Of a DNA stretch of 64,000 nucleotides, positions 22,068 through 33,092 are shown one piece after another. This stretch comes from Rhizopus sp. PT2906. Lineage: Eukaryota; Mucoromycota; Mucoromycetes; Mucorales; Rhizopodaceae. The first letter of the stretch is position 1. Each line of letters starts with the position of its first letter. A program made the translations under genes and the position numbers. The DNA is taken from assembly GCA_025529335.1 (NCBI GenBank), contig JAMYHX010000061.1:62001-126000 (forward strand). The letters are read 5' to 3'. Below the pieces are notes generated by a model. The model did not search any database. It was not told the origin of the DNA and saw nothing but the letters and a program-made list of their open reading frames with translations.

Positions 22068-22535
22068 TTATTGTATATCCAAGTCTGGCATACGAAGCAC
22101 TCTCTTATCTTCATTCTTTGCATGTTCTTTAACCAACTTTAATATCTCACTCTTTTGCCACTTTTCTGGAACAGGTTTCTTCTCGGTGGCCCAGTAAAAG
22201 ATATCCCAGTCGGGTTCATCCAACAGTTGATCATATTCTTTTAATTGTTGCTCATTAAACTTGGGTAACCAAATCTTGGCAAATGTTGACAATAGCAAGT
22301 CAGTTTCCAAGATGCCTCGTTTTCTGCTTTGATAAATCAGTCGACGACGCTTGTCTTCTGTTGTTTCATTAGGACGAGGGATAGGTGGTAAGTTGGGATA
22401 TGAAGTATCGAGTGCAGCTTCTTTAGAGTGTCGAATGGCTAAATTGGGGAAAGGATCATTATAGCTCTTGCTCGTATAAAGACGAACCAAGGCAAGAGGT
22501 CTTGATTGTAAACGATACAGTGTAGTTCTAAGCAT
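22068..22535 (-). CDS. SDHAF2: Succinate dehydrogenase assembly factor 2 (Sdh5 family)
   Basis: A single-exon frame of 155 residues. The first 20 residues are basic and hydroxylated, as in a mitochondrial targeting peptide (MLRTTLYRLQSRPLALVRLY). The family core follows: RRRLIYQSRKRGILETDLL, LSTFAKIWLP, EYDQLLDEPDWDIFYWAT. SDHAF2 promotes covalent attachment of FAD to the succinate dehydrogenase flavoprotein in the matrix. Length and motifs are normal. A run of about 27 A residues lies directly upstream of the start (about 22545-22571). Confidence 0.93.
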   Translation of the reverse strand: MLRTTLYRLQSRPLALVRLYTSKSYNDPFPNLAIRHSKEAALDTSYPNLPPIPRPNETTEDKRRRLIYQSRKRGILETDLLLSTFAKIWLPKFNEQQLKEYDQLLDEPDWDIFYWATEKKPVPEKWQKSEILKLVKEHAKNEDKRVLRMPDLDIQ

Positions 22536-22604
22536 GTTTTTAATATAAAAAAAAAAAAAAAAAAAAAAAAAACAGGGAAAAAATGACAGGGCTCTTTCTC
22601 TTTA

Positions 22605-25600
22605 TTATTTTTCAGCTGCTCTTAAACAGTCAACGTATTCTTCAATAAAAGATAGTCCCTCCTTTGATTGAATATGGTTTCTTGCTCCAGTTAATATTAA
22701 ATCAAGTTGATTTAATAGTACTGTGTTCATGGTAGTCGTATTATTCTTTTTCATATACAGAACCTTACTGATTTGCAATAGAATAAGCACATTAATCCAA
22801 GCGAACGTAGAATGCTTCATCTTTTCACTTTCACGTCGCTTGGATAATAAAGTGTCTAAACCTAATAAAGATAAATAAGATTGTCTTATTCTATCTACGA
22901 GTATGATTAGCTCTTCATTTTCTTTTCTTTGGTCTATGCCAACACAGGATCCCAGCAGGAGTGAAATCGTTTCTATCTCCGATTTATCCAGTCTTGAAGC
23001 AATCTGGTGAGCGAGAATAAACTGACGATTGGACTGCTTGATGGTCTGTCGATAACTCATGGCTGATTGATGAGTCAATAGTTCAAGTTCGATCGTGATT
23101 TCCTGTATCTCTGGTTGTAGACTCTTTAGTTCATTAGCCTTTCTTGCCAAGATTAATGTGCCAGCTGTCTTGTAACTTGATGATACTGATAGAAATTTAA
23201 ACAGTGTTCTCAATGTGCCAATCAACAGAGGCCGTCTACTGATATCTTGGCAGGCCTTGTTGCCAAAGTCCCTTAGCATCGACAAGATGATATTAACACA
23301 CCCAATCTGTACATGTTTATCCATAATCGGTTCTTGGCATTCAACCATAAACAATTTCTTGTCTGTCGTTGCCTTTCCACTATGGACCAAGCTGTTCATC
23401 CACTCACTATTCTTGCTATTCGGTAGGCTGTTGGTCATAAAATAATAAAGAATGTAGTTCCATATCAAATACTTGTCCTTTTCTGTCAAGTAAACTTTGC
23501 TATGGGCCTCTTCCAAGTTGATGAGCTGTATATGCCTTGTTTCAATCTCTTCTATACAACCAGTATACTGTAACACCTGCTTCAAGTTTCCTCGCTTGAG
23601 TAGTCGAGTCAATAACTCTAGTGTCAGATTGGATACTCTTATACTCTCTTTCGTATTCACTCCAAGATGACTACGGGTCGATCGTATCTTGTCCAGAATC
23701 TCATCCATCTTCTCTTCAAACGCAGGACTCGACTTGATATACTGCCAGTGTACATCCACACACAGCGGCAGCCCTGCTAGACTTTGTTCATAATCCTCTC
23801 TTGTCCTATCACTGTCTTGCCCATTCACAAACAAAGAGAGCTCTACCCTCAGTGCCGCCATCAACTCATTGTCTGGTTCTCGCTTGGACTCTTCTCTGAC
23901 AAACTCGAGTGCCTCCAATAGCTTCATCGGGAAGCAGATTTGATTGTCTGATTGGAAAATATTCAAGTTTGCGTCAGAGGGAATGCATGAGATCAACTTG
24001 GTTGCAAATTGTTCCATATTGTCGTCAAATGTTTGTCCCACTGCTTTTCTGCTGAGCATCGCGAAAAATGGACTCTCGTTATTCTAGGACTATGTGATCA
24101 ATATGTGTATATCATGGTTTGATTATACTCACAAGTGGTATATTGATGAATTCGTCGGGCCTGACACGATGATTGTGCTCCTATATACATATAAAGTATA
24201 TATCATATTACATACGTAAAAGATGGTGGGAGTTACTATATACCTCATCAAAAAGAAGTATGTCCTTCGTCATTGTGTATCCATCAATCGTCACAAGACT
24301 TGGCGTACGTAGCGATGTGTTCGATAGATGCGTTTTCTGTTGTGGTTGTTCTGGAAGGTTGGATAGACGAAATGAGATGAGTTGTTGTATTTCCTGTAAG
24401 AAGTTGCTGACTGAAGCACTATCTGGCATAGACACACTCGCTTCTGCCTCTCTAGGTATCAGCTCCCGCATATCATCATGACTCGGAGGTGGTGGAGGAG
24501 GGGGAGAGGGCGGTGGTGGCGGTGAAACAGGAGGAGGAGGAGGAGTAAACGAATTCGGGCGGTAGTAGAGTGGAAGCGGAACAGCCACTGGATACTGATG
24601 CATATAAGGAAGTTGATGATGAAATGTCGGTATTATGAACGGGTATCCCATTGAACCGGTGGCTGACGTCGTTCTTCGTTTCATACGCCGGTCTCCTTCT
24701 GGATAATACTTTCCTTTCCGCTTTTGCCCCATAATAAATTCAACTCTTTCTGTTGGCCTCGTCAGATGCTCTTCTTCTCTTGGCTTTTCTTTTGGTTTTT
24801 TGGATTCTCGTCTATTACGTTCAATGGATATCTTCACTTTAAGTGCCAATAGCTTCACTCGAATACTCTTTATGTTTTCCTCGTTTTGCTTGATGAACCC
24901 TTCTTTTGTCCTGATATGAGCGTCTAGTTCCGTTAACTTTTCTCGAAGGTCAGATATGACTTTAGGATCAATTAACGGTTGAGACGGTTCTTCATCCTCT
25001 TCCTCTTCTTGTTGTTCTTGTTGTTCGCCTATAGTTTCTGACGAGATATTTATGCTTTCATCCGATTCTACATCTTTATCACTTATTGTTGTTGTCAACT
25101 GCGTGGTTTGATCATTTACAGGTTCATGTGACACATTCAATGTTTCTTCTACAACAGGTACCGCATCTTCTATTCTCTCTATTACTGTCTCTACTTCTTC
25201 TGCTGCCTCTGATACTTGTGCTATTTTTGTTATGTCTGATGATATGTTAGCTATAGGCATCACTGTCTCTGTCATTGCAGCTTGTGAAGATGGACTGCTT
25301 ATGGGCGTTGTACTTGTCTCTGGTAGTGGTGCTGAAGCCGGCCTCTCTGGCTCCTTTTTTAACATGTTTAACTGATTATATAACCTTTCTCGTTCCTGTA
25401 TACTTTTCTTTAATTCCAATATTTCAAGTTGCCTTTTCTCCAAATAAGTCAGTGGTTTTTTCATAGTGTGTCTGTGTAAGCCATTATAGGGTATGTTGAA
25501 TGGTCCATATATTCTCTCTATTAGTTCGTCAGGTTCCTCTTGAACTTCAAGAATGCAAGGTCTAATGGTAAATTCTTCAGGGAGTAGAACTTCTGGATCA

Positions 25601-25638
25601 AAGGTATTTGTGTTTAATCTGTTACTTTCAACAGACAT
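22605..25638 (-). CDS. Large unknown protein, coiled N-terminus and helical C-terminus
   Basis: Exons 25638-24244, 24180-24133 (48 bases) and 24083-22605 join in phase to 973 residues. The N-terminal part holds a coiled coil (about 65-95), Ser/Thr-rich and Glu-rich segments, a second coiled coil (about 225-270), a basic patch (KRKGKYYPEGDRRMKRR) and a run of prolines (about 365-395). The C-terminal half is predicted to be almost wholly helical. One stretch (LAGLPLCVDVHWQYIKSSP) recalls a HAT/half-TPR repeat as found in RNA-processing scaffolds such as ZFC3H1/Red1, but no CCCH finger is present, so this is only a hint. Function unknown. Confidence 0.6.
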
Positions 25639-26724
25639 CTTGTTATCAAAGAGAGAGAGAGAGAGAGAGAAATATGAAAAACTATTTTCTCTTCCCGTAA
25701 AAAGCAGACAAGGTCACAAAAATGGTGTGTCTGTATGTTTGCAGTGAGAATAAATTTGTCGCGGAGAAATTCTTGACAGCTGCTCTTTTGCTGACTTCTA
25801 CTACTTTACAGGCCAGTGTAACTGTTGTTCTTTAAAGTCTCATATTTTGGACGGACTATAGAATCGATTTGATAGATCCAGAAGAGAGGATAAAAACCAG
25901 GGTTATTCAAATGAGTAAAGATATCGCTTTATTGGTTTAATAATCGAGATATTTACATTAGCGAAATCGGATAGAGGAAGGAAGTGAATTCTAAAAAGGA
26001 GATAGTATGCAATGGCTTGACATTACTGAGTTTGGTCAACTGCCACTACAAGCTCGCAACAGCTTATACATGAAGCGTTGATGTCCCCCTTTATTTACTC
26101 TTTCTATGTTGACCCAACGATTTTGTCAAATATATTATTAGTACTGTCTATTTCTCTCTTCACATAACAAAACGAGCCATTTGTGTCTTTGTAGACTAAA
26201 TCCCGTTAATCAAAGTGAAGAGCACATACTTTCCTTGAGTTGTGAATCTTGTGGTACTGTGTAGAATCGCGATATGAACAATGTATTAAATATACATCAC
26301 ATCTTTGTTTACAAACCAAACATGACAATGAAAGTCCTACAAAAGAGACTAATGGTGTTCTCTGGATTTAATGCGCTGCCTATAACAGCAGTGCATTCCT
26401 TAACGCCTCGGTAAGTATTAAATGAAAAATACGTTATTCAGTACTTTTCTAGTTATAAATGCATATATATACAAGTGTATGTGTGCATACTCTTAGAGAT
26501 TCACTTGTAATAATAGGAATATTAATGACTGTTTTATAATAATAAGCAGAATGACTTGTTGGATGGGAATACCAAAATGTCACACAACAAATTCTTTCCA
26601 ATCAAGGTGCTGAGGACCTTTAAGCGTGTTTTTTGATGATTGCTCATTTTTCATCTCAGCAATTAATCCTCTCATAAAAAGACACTTTTCTTTTTTTTTT
26701 ATTGCATCTTTTTACTCTTCTGCA
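25639..26724. other. Upstream region of the ER cyclophilin, no gene seen
   Basis: About 1.1 kb without a supported gene. A (GA)n run sits at about 25651-25671, next to the unknown gene's start. The rest is AT-rich, and no domain was recognised on either strand. Confidence 0.45.
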
Positions 26725-27516
26725 ATGTTTCGCTTTAGCCTTGCAGGTTTATTCGTCTTTATTCTCGCATTAACAACATTCAGCTTTGTTTCTGCTGAAG
26801 AGCCTGTTATTACTGATAAAGGTAAGTAAGCAGAAAAAGATAGATTCAATCAACTGACACTCTTCAAGTCTATTTTGACATCAAGCAAGGTGATAAAAAG
26901 CTTGGTCGCATTGTCTTTGGCCTCTTTGGAGAAGTTGTTCCCGACACAGCTAAAAACTTTAAGGAATTAGCTACTGGTCAACATGGTTTCGGTTATAAAG
27001 GCTCTACTTTCCATCGTGTTATCGATCAATTCATGATTCAAGGTGGTGACTTTACTAACCACGATGGTACAGGTGGAAAGTCTATTTACGGTAGCCGTTT
27101 CCCTGACGAAAACTTCAAGATTAAGCACACTGGACCTGTGAGTTTAGTATTTTGTTTTAAAAGAGCTTAAATAACCATTCTTAGGGTCTTCTTTCTATGG
27201 CAAATGCTGGTCGTGACACTAACGGTTCTCAGTTCTTCATTACCACTGTCCCTACTCCTTGGTTAGATGGTAGACATGTTGTATTTGGTAAAGTTATCGA
27301 AGGCATGGATGTTGTTACCTCCATCGAAAAGACTCCTACAAAGTAAGAAACAATAACCCACAAATAACAGAGCGGACAAAAAAACTTATTCATGTTCTTA
27401 GCTACCGTAACAAGCCCAACGTTGACGTTGTTATTGAAGACTGTGGCCTTGTGGAAGAGAAAACTGCTGAAAAGAAGACAGATAATGACGAAAATGTAAA
27501 GCACGCTGAATTGTGA
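26725..27516 (+). CDS. Secretory-pathway cyclophilin (peptidyl-prolyl isomerase)
   Basis: Exons 26725-26821, 26869-27137, 27185-27342 and 27402-27516 give 212 residues. A signal peptide covers about residues 1-24 (FSLAGLFVFILALTTF, cut near VSAEE). The cyclophilin fold is complete: FHRVI with the catalytic Arg, MIQGGDFT, ANAGRDTNGSQFFIT, and Trp in PWLDGRHVVFG, the cyclosporin-contact residue. The protein ends in HAEL, which resembles the HDEL/KDEL retrieval signal. It is therefore probably an ER-resident folding enzyme like cyclophilin B. Short introns split the domain in three places. Confidence 0.93.
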
Positions 27517-27737
27517 ACACCATTTCAATAAAAAGTTCATTCTACATTATTTCCAGAAAGAGATATCGCACTGACTTGTCGCTTTTTCGTATAAATTGTA
27601 TTATAAATTTTGCTTTTGAAAAGACTCGCTGACGTGTCGGGTTTCGGAACCTGAAATTACTAAAGTATCAAAGCAAAAGACAATGAACAATGTCACGCCT
27701 TTTTTTCTTTTTCTTTCTTTTTCTGTATTGATTTATA

Positions 27738-30700
27738 ATGAGTGCAAATACTGAACAAGCTATTGATGAGAGCTTGTATTCTCGTCAACTGTAATATTAA
27801 ATATTCACCCTTCAGAACCTTATCAATTATTGACGCGTTCCTCCGTAGTTATGTTTTAGGCCATGAAGCCATGAAGAAAATGAGCACTGCTCATGTATTA
27901 ATTGTTGGCTTAAAGGGTCTTGGTGTCGAAATTGGTAAAAATAAAATAAAAGCAAAATAAACAAGGTTACTTATTTGTTACCGCAGCCAAAAACGTTGTT
28001 CTTGCTGGTGTAAAGAGTGTTACACTCTATGATCCTGAACCTGCTCAAATCAGTGACTTGTCCACACAGGTAACGATGACCAGAAGACAAGGAATAAAGT
28101 AATTAACAGAATTTTATAGTTTTATTTGACAGAAGAAGACATTGGCAAACCTAGAGCACAAGTTACTCAGCCCAAGCTTGCTGAATTGAACCAATATGTT
28201 CCAGTTCATTTATTAGAAAATGAGTTGACTGAAGATGTATTGAAGAATTATAAAGTCGTAGTTGTTACCGATATGCCCCTTTCCAAGCAGCTGCAGATTT
28301 CCGACATTTGCCATGCAAATAACATCCACTTTATCTCTACTGAAGTTCGTGGTCTCTTTGGGTAATTTCAAAATAACAACTTGTTAATATTATCTAACTT
28401 ATGATTATAGTCGTATCTTTAACGATTTTGGACCTATGTTTGAAATTATAGATGCAACCGGTGAAGAGCCTTTGACCGGTATGATCGCAGGCATCTCCAA
28501 GGTAACTTTCACTTGATATATTTTTATAAAAGACTAAACATACATCTCTAGGATGAAGAAGGTGTTATCACCTGCTTAGATGAAGTACGTCACGGTTTGG
28601 AAGACGGTGCCTATGTAACATTCAAAGAAATTGAAGGAATGGAGGAATTGAATAATTGCGCTCCTCGCAAGATCAAGGTCCTTGGTCCTTATACCTTCAG
28701 TATCGGTGATACCTCAAATTTTGGAGATTACAAGAACGGAGGCATATTTACTGAAGTTAAGATGCCAAAGCAAATTGATTTTGTAAGTAATGAAACTCCA
28801 TGCTTATAGCTTTATAGTTAACCTAGAGTTGTTGTCATAGAAATCATTCAGAGAATCCTTAACCAGTCCTGACTTTTTGATCTCTGATTTTGCTAAATTT
28901 GACCGCCCTATGCAATTACATCTTGGCTTCCAAGCCTTGCATGCCTTTGTCGAAAAGCACGGGCGATATCCCAAGCCTAGAAACGAACAAGATGCAGTTG
29001 AAGTGTTTGAAAAGACAAAGGAATTGGCTGAGAATTTGAAAGAAAAGCCAGAGATAGATGAGAAATTGATCAAGGAGTTAGCCTATCAATCTCAGGGTGA
29101 ACTGTCACCAATGGTTGCTGTATTTGGTGGCATGGCAGCCCAAGAAGTATTAAAGGCAGTAAGTGGCAAGTTCTCACCTATTCACCAAGTCATGTACTTT
29201 GATGCCCTTGAAGCACTTCCTACCAGTGTTAACTTATCCGAAGAACTCTGTGCTCCTGTAAGTAAATGTTTTTCCAATACTAAGGTAAACTCACACTCTT
29301 TCGAAGGTCGGTTCACGCTATGACGGTCAAATTGTTGTCTTTGGTCGTGAGTTCCAAGAAAAGATTGCCAATACCAATGAATTCTTGGTTGGTGCTGGTG
29401 CTATTGGTTGTGAAATGCTCAAAAACTGGGCTATGATGGGATTGGGTGCAGGTGCAAAGGGCCACCTAACTATCACAGATATGGACACTATTGAAAAGAG
29501 TAATCTCAACAGACAATTCTTGTTCAGAGCTGGCGATGTTGGTAAATTAAAATCTGAATGTGCCGCAGCAGCTGTCACCAAGATGAATCCTGACTTGAAA
29601 AATAAGATCACCATTCATCAAGAACGTGTAGGACCAGATACTGAACGTAAGCCAATCATACAAAGGAGAGAAGCATTACGTTAACATCACTATTAGATAT
29701 CTATGATGATGATTTCTTTGAGTCTTTGGATGGTGTAACTAATGCTCTTGACAATGTTGAAGCTCGTAAGTATTTTAATAAAGAAGAGTAATATATGTGC
29801 TAATGAAATTATATAGGTAAATATATGGATAGAAGATGCGTTTATTACAGAAAGCCACTCTTAGAATCCGGTACTCTTGGTACCAAGGGTAACACTCAGG
29901 TCATTATTCCCTTCTTGACCGAATCATATTCCTCTTCTCAAGATCCTCCTGAAAAGTCTATCCCCATCTGTACACTCAAGAATTTCCCTAATGCCATTGA
30001 GCACACTATCCAATGGGCTCGTGACTTATTTGAAGGCTACTTTAAGCAACCCGCTGACAATGTTAACTTGTATTTGACTCAACCCAACTTTGTTGAAGCA
30101 ACTCTCAAACAGGGCGGTTCTAGCAAAGAAACATTAGAATCTGTCAACAATTACTTGGCCGCTGATAAGCCCGAAAACTTTGATGACTGCATTACTTGGG
30201 CACGTCTCAAGTTTGAAGAATTATACAGCAACAATATCCGACAACTCTTATTCAACTTCCCTCCTGATGCTGTGACTTCAACAGGTCAACTCTTCTGGTC
30301 TGGACCTAAGCGTGCACCTTCACCTCTTCTTTTCGATGTCAATAACAAAACACACTTTGATTTCATCGTTCATGCTGCCAATTTGCATGCTTATAACTAC
30401 GGTATTAAGGGCGAAGTAGACGAAGCCTACATCAGAAAGGCACTTGACAATGTCATGGTACCTGAATTTAAGCCCAAGGAAGGTGTCAAGATCCAAGTAC
30501 AAGAAAACGAGACAGTCGAAAATGATAGTGGTGTAGATTCTCTTGATGACTTGATCAACAAACTGCCTTCACCATCTTCCTTTGGCAGTTTCCGTATGCA
30601 ACCTGCTGAATTTGAAAAGGATGATGATAGCAACCATCATATTGACTTCATCACTGCCGCTTCTAATTTGCGTGCAATGAACTATGGTATTACCATTGCC

Positions 30701-31228
30701 GACCGTCACCGAACCAAATTCATTGCAGGCAAGATCATTCCTGCTATTGCTACTACCACAGCCTTGGTTACTGGTTTAGTTTGTCTTGAATTGTACAAGA
30801 TCATTGATGGTAAGAAGGACTTGGAACAGTACAAGAATGGTTTTGTCAACCTCGCTTTACCATTCTTTGGATTCTCTGAACCTATTGCTGCGCCCACACT
30901 TGAATATAACGGCGTCAAATTCACATTATGGGACCGCTTCGACATTGACCGTGATATGACTTTGCAAGAATTCATCGACTACTTCCAAAAGGAACACAAT
31001 CTCGAAGTTACCATGGTTTCCTCGGGTGTATCCATGCTTTACTCCTTCTTCTTAAACAAAAAGAAGGCAGCAGAAAGACTTGGCATGAAATTGTCTAAAT
31101 TGGTTGAAACTATTTCAAAGAAGCCTATTCCACCTCATGTGAAATCTTTGATTTTCGAAGTTTGTGTAAATGATGCCAATGATGAAGATGTTGATGTACC
31201 TTATGTTCGCGTCAAAATTAGACAATAA
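27738..31228 (+). CDS. UBA1: Ubiquitin-activating enzyme E1
   Basis: Ten exons (27738-27790, 27849-27934, 27987-28069, 28120-28361, 28411-28501, 28552-28782, 28841-29257, 29307-29646, 29697-29765, 29817-31228) give 1007 residues. The inactive adenylation half has GLKGLGVEIAKNVVLAGVK. The active half has LVGAGAIGCEMLKNWAMMG and the DNDSIEKSNLNRQFLFR-type loop (here DMDTIEKSNLNRQFLFR). The catalytic cysteine is in KSIPICTLKNFPN (about Cys589). The C-terminal ubiquitin-fold domain ends DVPYVRVKIRQ. E1 activates ubiquitin with ATP and loads E2 enzymes. A pyrimidine tract (27699-27724) precedes the start. Introns cluster in the 5' half, and the last exon carries 1.4 kb. Confidence 0.97.
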
Positions 31229-31308
31229 TTTTGATAAATTTTATATGGTGAATAAAGCCTATGGTCACGCTTTTTTTTTTTCTTTTTCTTTTTCTTTCTC
31301 TTTAAAAA

Positions 31309-31647
31309 ATGTCATTAAGCCAGATTGGATTATCATTGTTTCCATATCAGTACGTAAGTTCGCGAGTGATAACGGCTGCAGCTGCGGCTACAGCAAGTAC
31401 CTCTACAACAGCCAATCTTGTTCAACCACCCTCATTCCTTGGAGGTATCATTCTGCAGTTCACACGACAAGTAATGAAGCCAAAGGTTATCATACCAGCA
31501 CTATTAGTTATTGTTTTGCTATTTGATTTGGATGATGATGTATTAAATATAGATGATGATTTTGTAATATCTGATGATGAGGAAGAACAGCAACAACAGC
31601 AAGAAGAAGAGCAAGAAGAAAATGAAGAAGAAGAGCCAAGGCAGTAG
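31309..31647 (+). CDS. Small acidic single-span membrane protein, unknown
   Basis: An intronless frame of 112 residues starts 80 bases after the UBA1 stop codon. An Ala/Thr-rich stretch (about 21-36) is followed by one hydrophobic span (VIIPALLVIVLLF, about 60-73) and a very acidic tail (LDDDVLNIDDDFVISDDEEE, then Gln and Glu runs). A T-rich tract precedes the ATG. I recognise no family. The layout suggests a membrane anchor with a charged tail. It could be an uncharacterised lineage-specific gene. Confidence 0.5.
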   Translation: MSLSQIGLSLFPYQYVSSRVITAAAAATASTSTTANLVQPPSFLGGIILQFTRQVMKPKVIIPALLVIVLLFDLDDDVLNIDDDFVISDDEEEQQQQQEEEQEENEEEEPRQ

Positions 31648-33092
31648 AAGCCATGTGACTAGAGAATAAATGTCACACAAACTGACATATAAAGTGATAC
31701 CAGCATATACGCATATGCAAATCAACAAAAGAAAAAAGTTATTCTATACGTGATGTCCTGTTTCTCGACTGCGTAATTCAATTATTTGATTCTTTGTGTG
31801 TTTGTAAAGATAAAATGACTTTGTATTTTTCTTGTTCAATAAAGTAAACTAGTGTTTCCAGAAAAGAAGTTACTGCTCCAATAAACGTAGTATCAGATAT
31901 TGTCCAATCTATCTAAAACCATGGATACCAATGCGTTTATCTATCTCCGTATTCGCATGAGCTCAACTCTATTGACAACAATGATAGATTTAAAAAAAAA
32001 ACTCTAGTCAACGAAAGGACGAGATATGGTATGTAGGGTAAGTATAGAGTAAGCATAAAATGAAGATGGAAAAATCATAGATGTGTTCAGGCAAACTATC
32101 TAATTTTTGAAAGGTTAGGAGATGTTTGAGAACTAAAACTCATCACAAAATTCTTCGGCTCAACCTTCTTTCATCTTTTCCACGACCCTGCTGAATATAA
32201 GTACTTCCTTTGGCTCAATAGACAAGAAGCATAGCAAGCTCGAAATCGGAAAGAATCACACCCAGGTACTATGAAATCAAGTCTTCAGATGTTGAAACTG
32301 ATTTAGAGTTGGCGTTTGTCGACTTGGTTTGGATGGCAGCTTTTTCCCGAGATTTCATGTTGAGGAGAGCGAATAGAAAGATGATTTCTATTCAGTCGAT
32401 TGGATACAGAACAATTGTGTACTTTGTAGAAGAAACTTTTCTGGAGGTTACTACAATGACGAGCATTTTGTCATTTGATGTATCAACTGGTAACTTGGGC
32501 GATCTTCTTTCAAAGACTGATTTTCTTTTTTAAAAAAAAATCCCATTTATATCATAATGATTGCGACATTTGGAGGAGAATGCTTTGGATATGATTAATC
32601 CAAAGCGTTGCAAACCAAAGAAACCATCTTTTTCTTTAAATCAATTGCTTCTTCTTCAGAACAATAAAATGCTTTAATGGTCTTTTATTGGGCATTAACG
32701 TCCCTGGGGATTGATCTGGTCCGGGCGGACATTTGAATGATTGATTCCATTATGCGCTCAATTGGATCATTACGTTTTTCCCAAGAAGTGCGGCAACTTA
32801 ATTTGTTTTAGTGCGACATCGTGCTGACAAAGGTGCATTTCTCTCTTTCTTTCTTTACAAATAAAAGATGCCCTCGAGTAATAAAATACGTATACCAAAT
32901 ATGTCAAGAAGCGACATTCATCCAGCATTTCAAGGGACACGTTATCGTCCGCATTCATCAAACACATCACACCCATTTAACTCTGCCGCTATTAACCCAA
33001 TGTTCTATGGTTACTATTCCAACCAAACTCCATATCAACCAAGCAAGTTATAATAGAAACATGGAATAAAACTTTTTTTTATTTTTATGCAT
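31648..33092. other. Intergenic region with coding-like fragments
   Basis: Two fragments stand out. At 32222-32533 (plus) an open frame without a good start reads SKSERITPRYYEIKSSDVET and then LELAFVDLVWMAAF. It looks like a broken gene or element ORF. At 32868-33053 (plus) an ATG frame of 61 codons starts MPSSNKIRIPNMSRSDIHPA and is rich in Asn, Ser, Pro and Tyr. Neither matches a family I know. The remainder is AT-rich. Confidence 0.35.
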
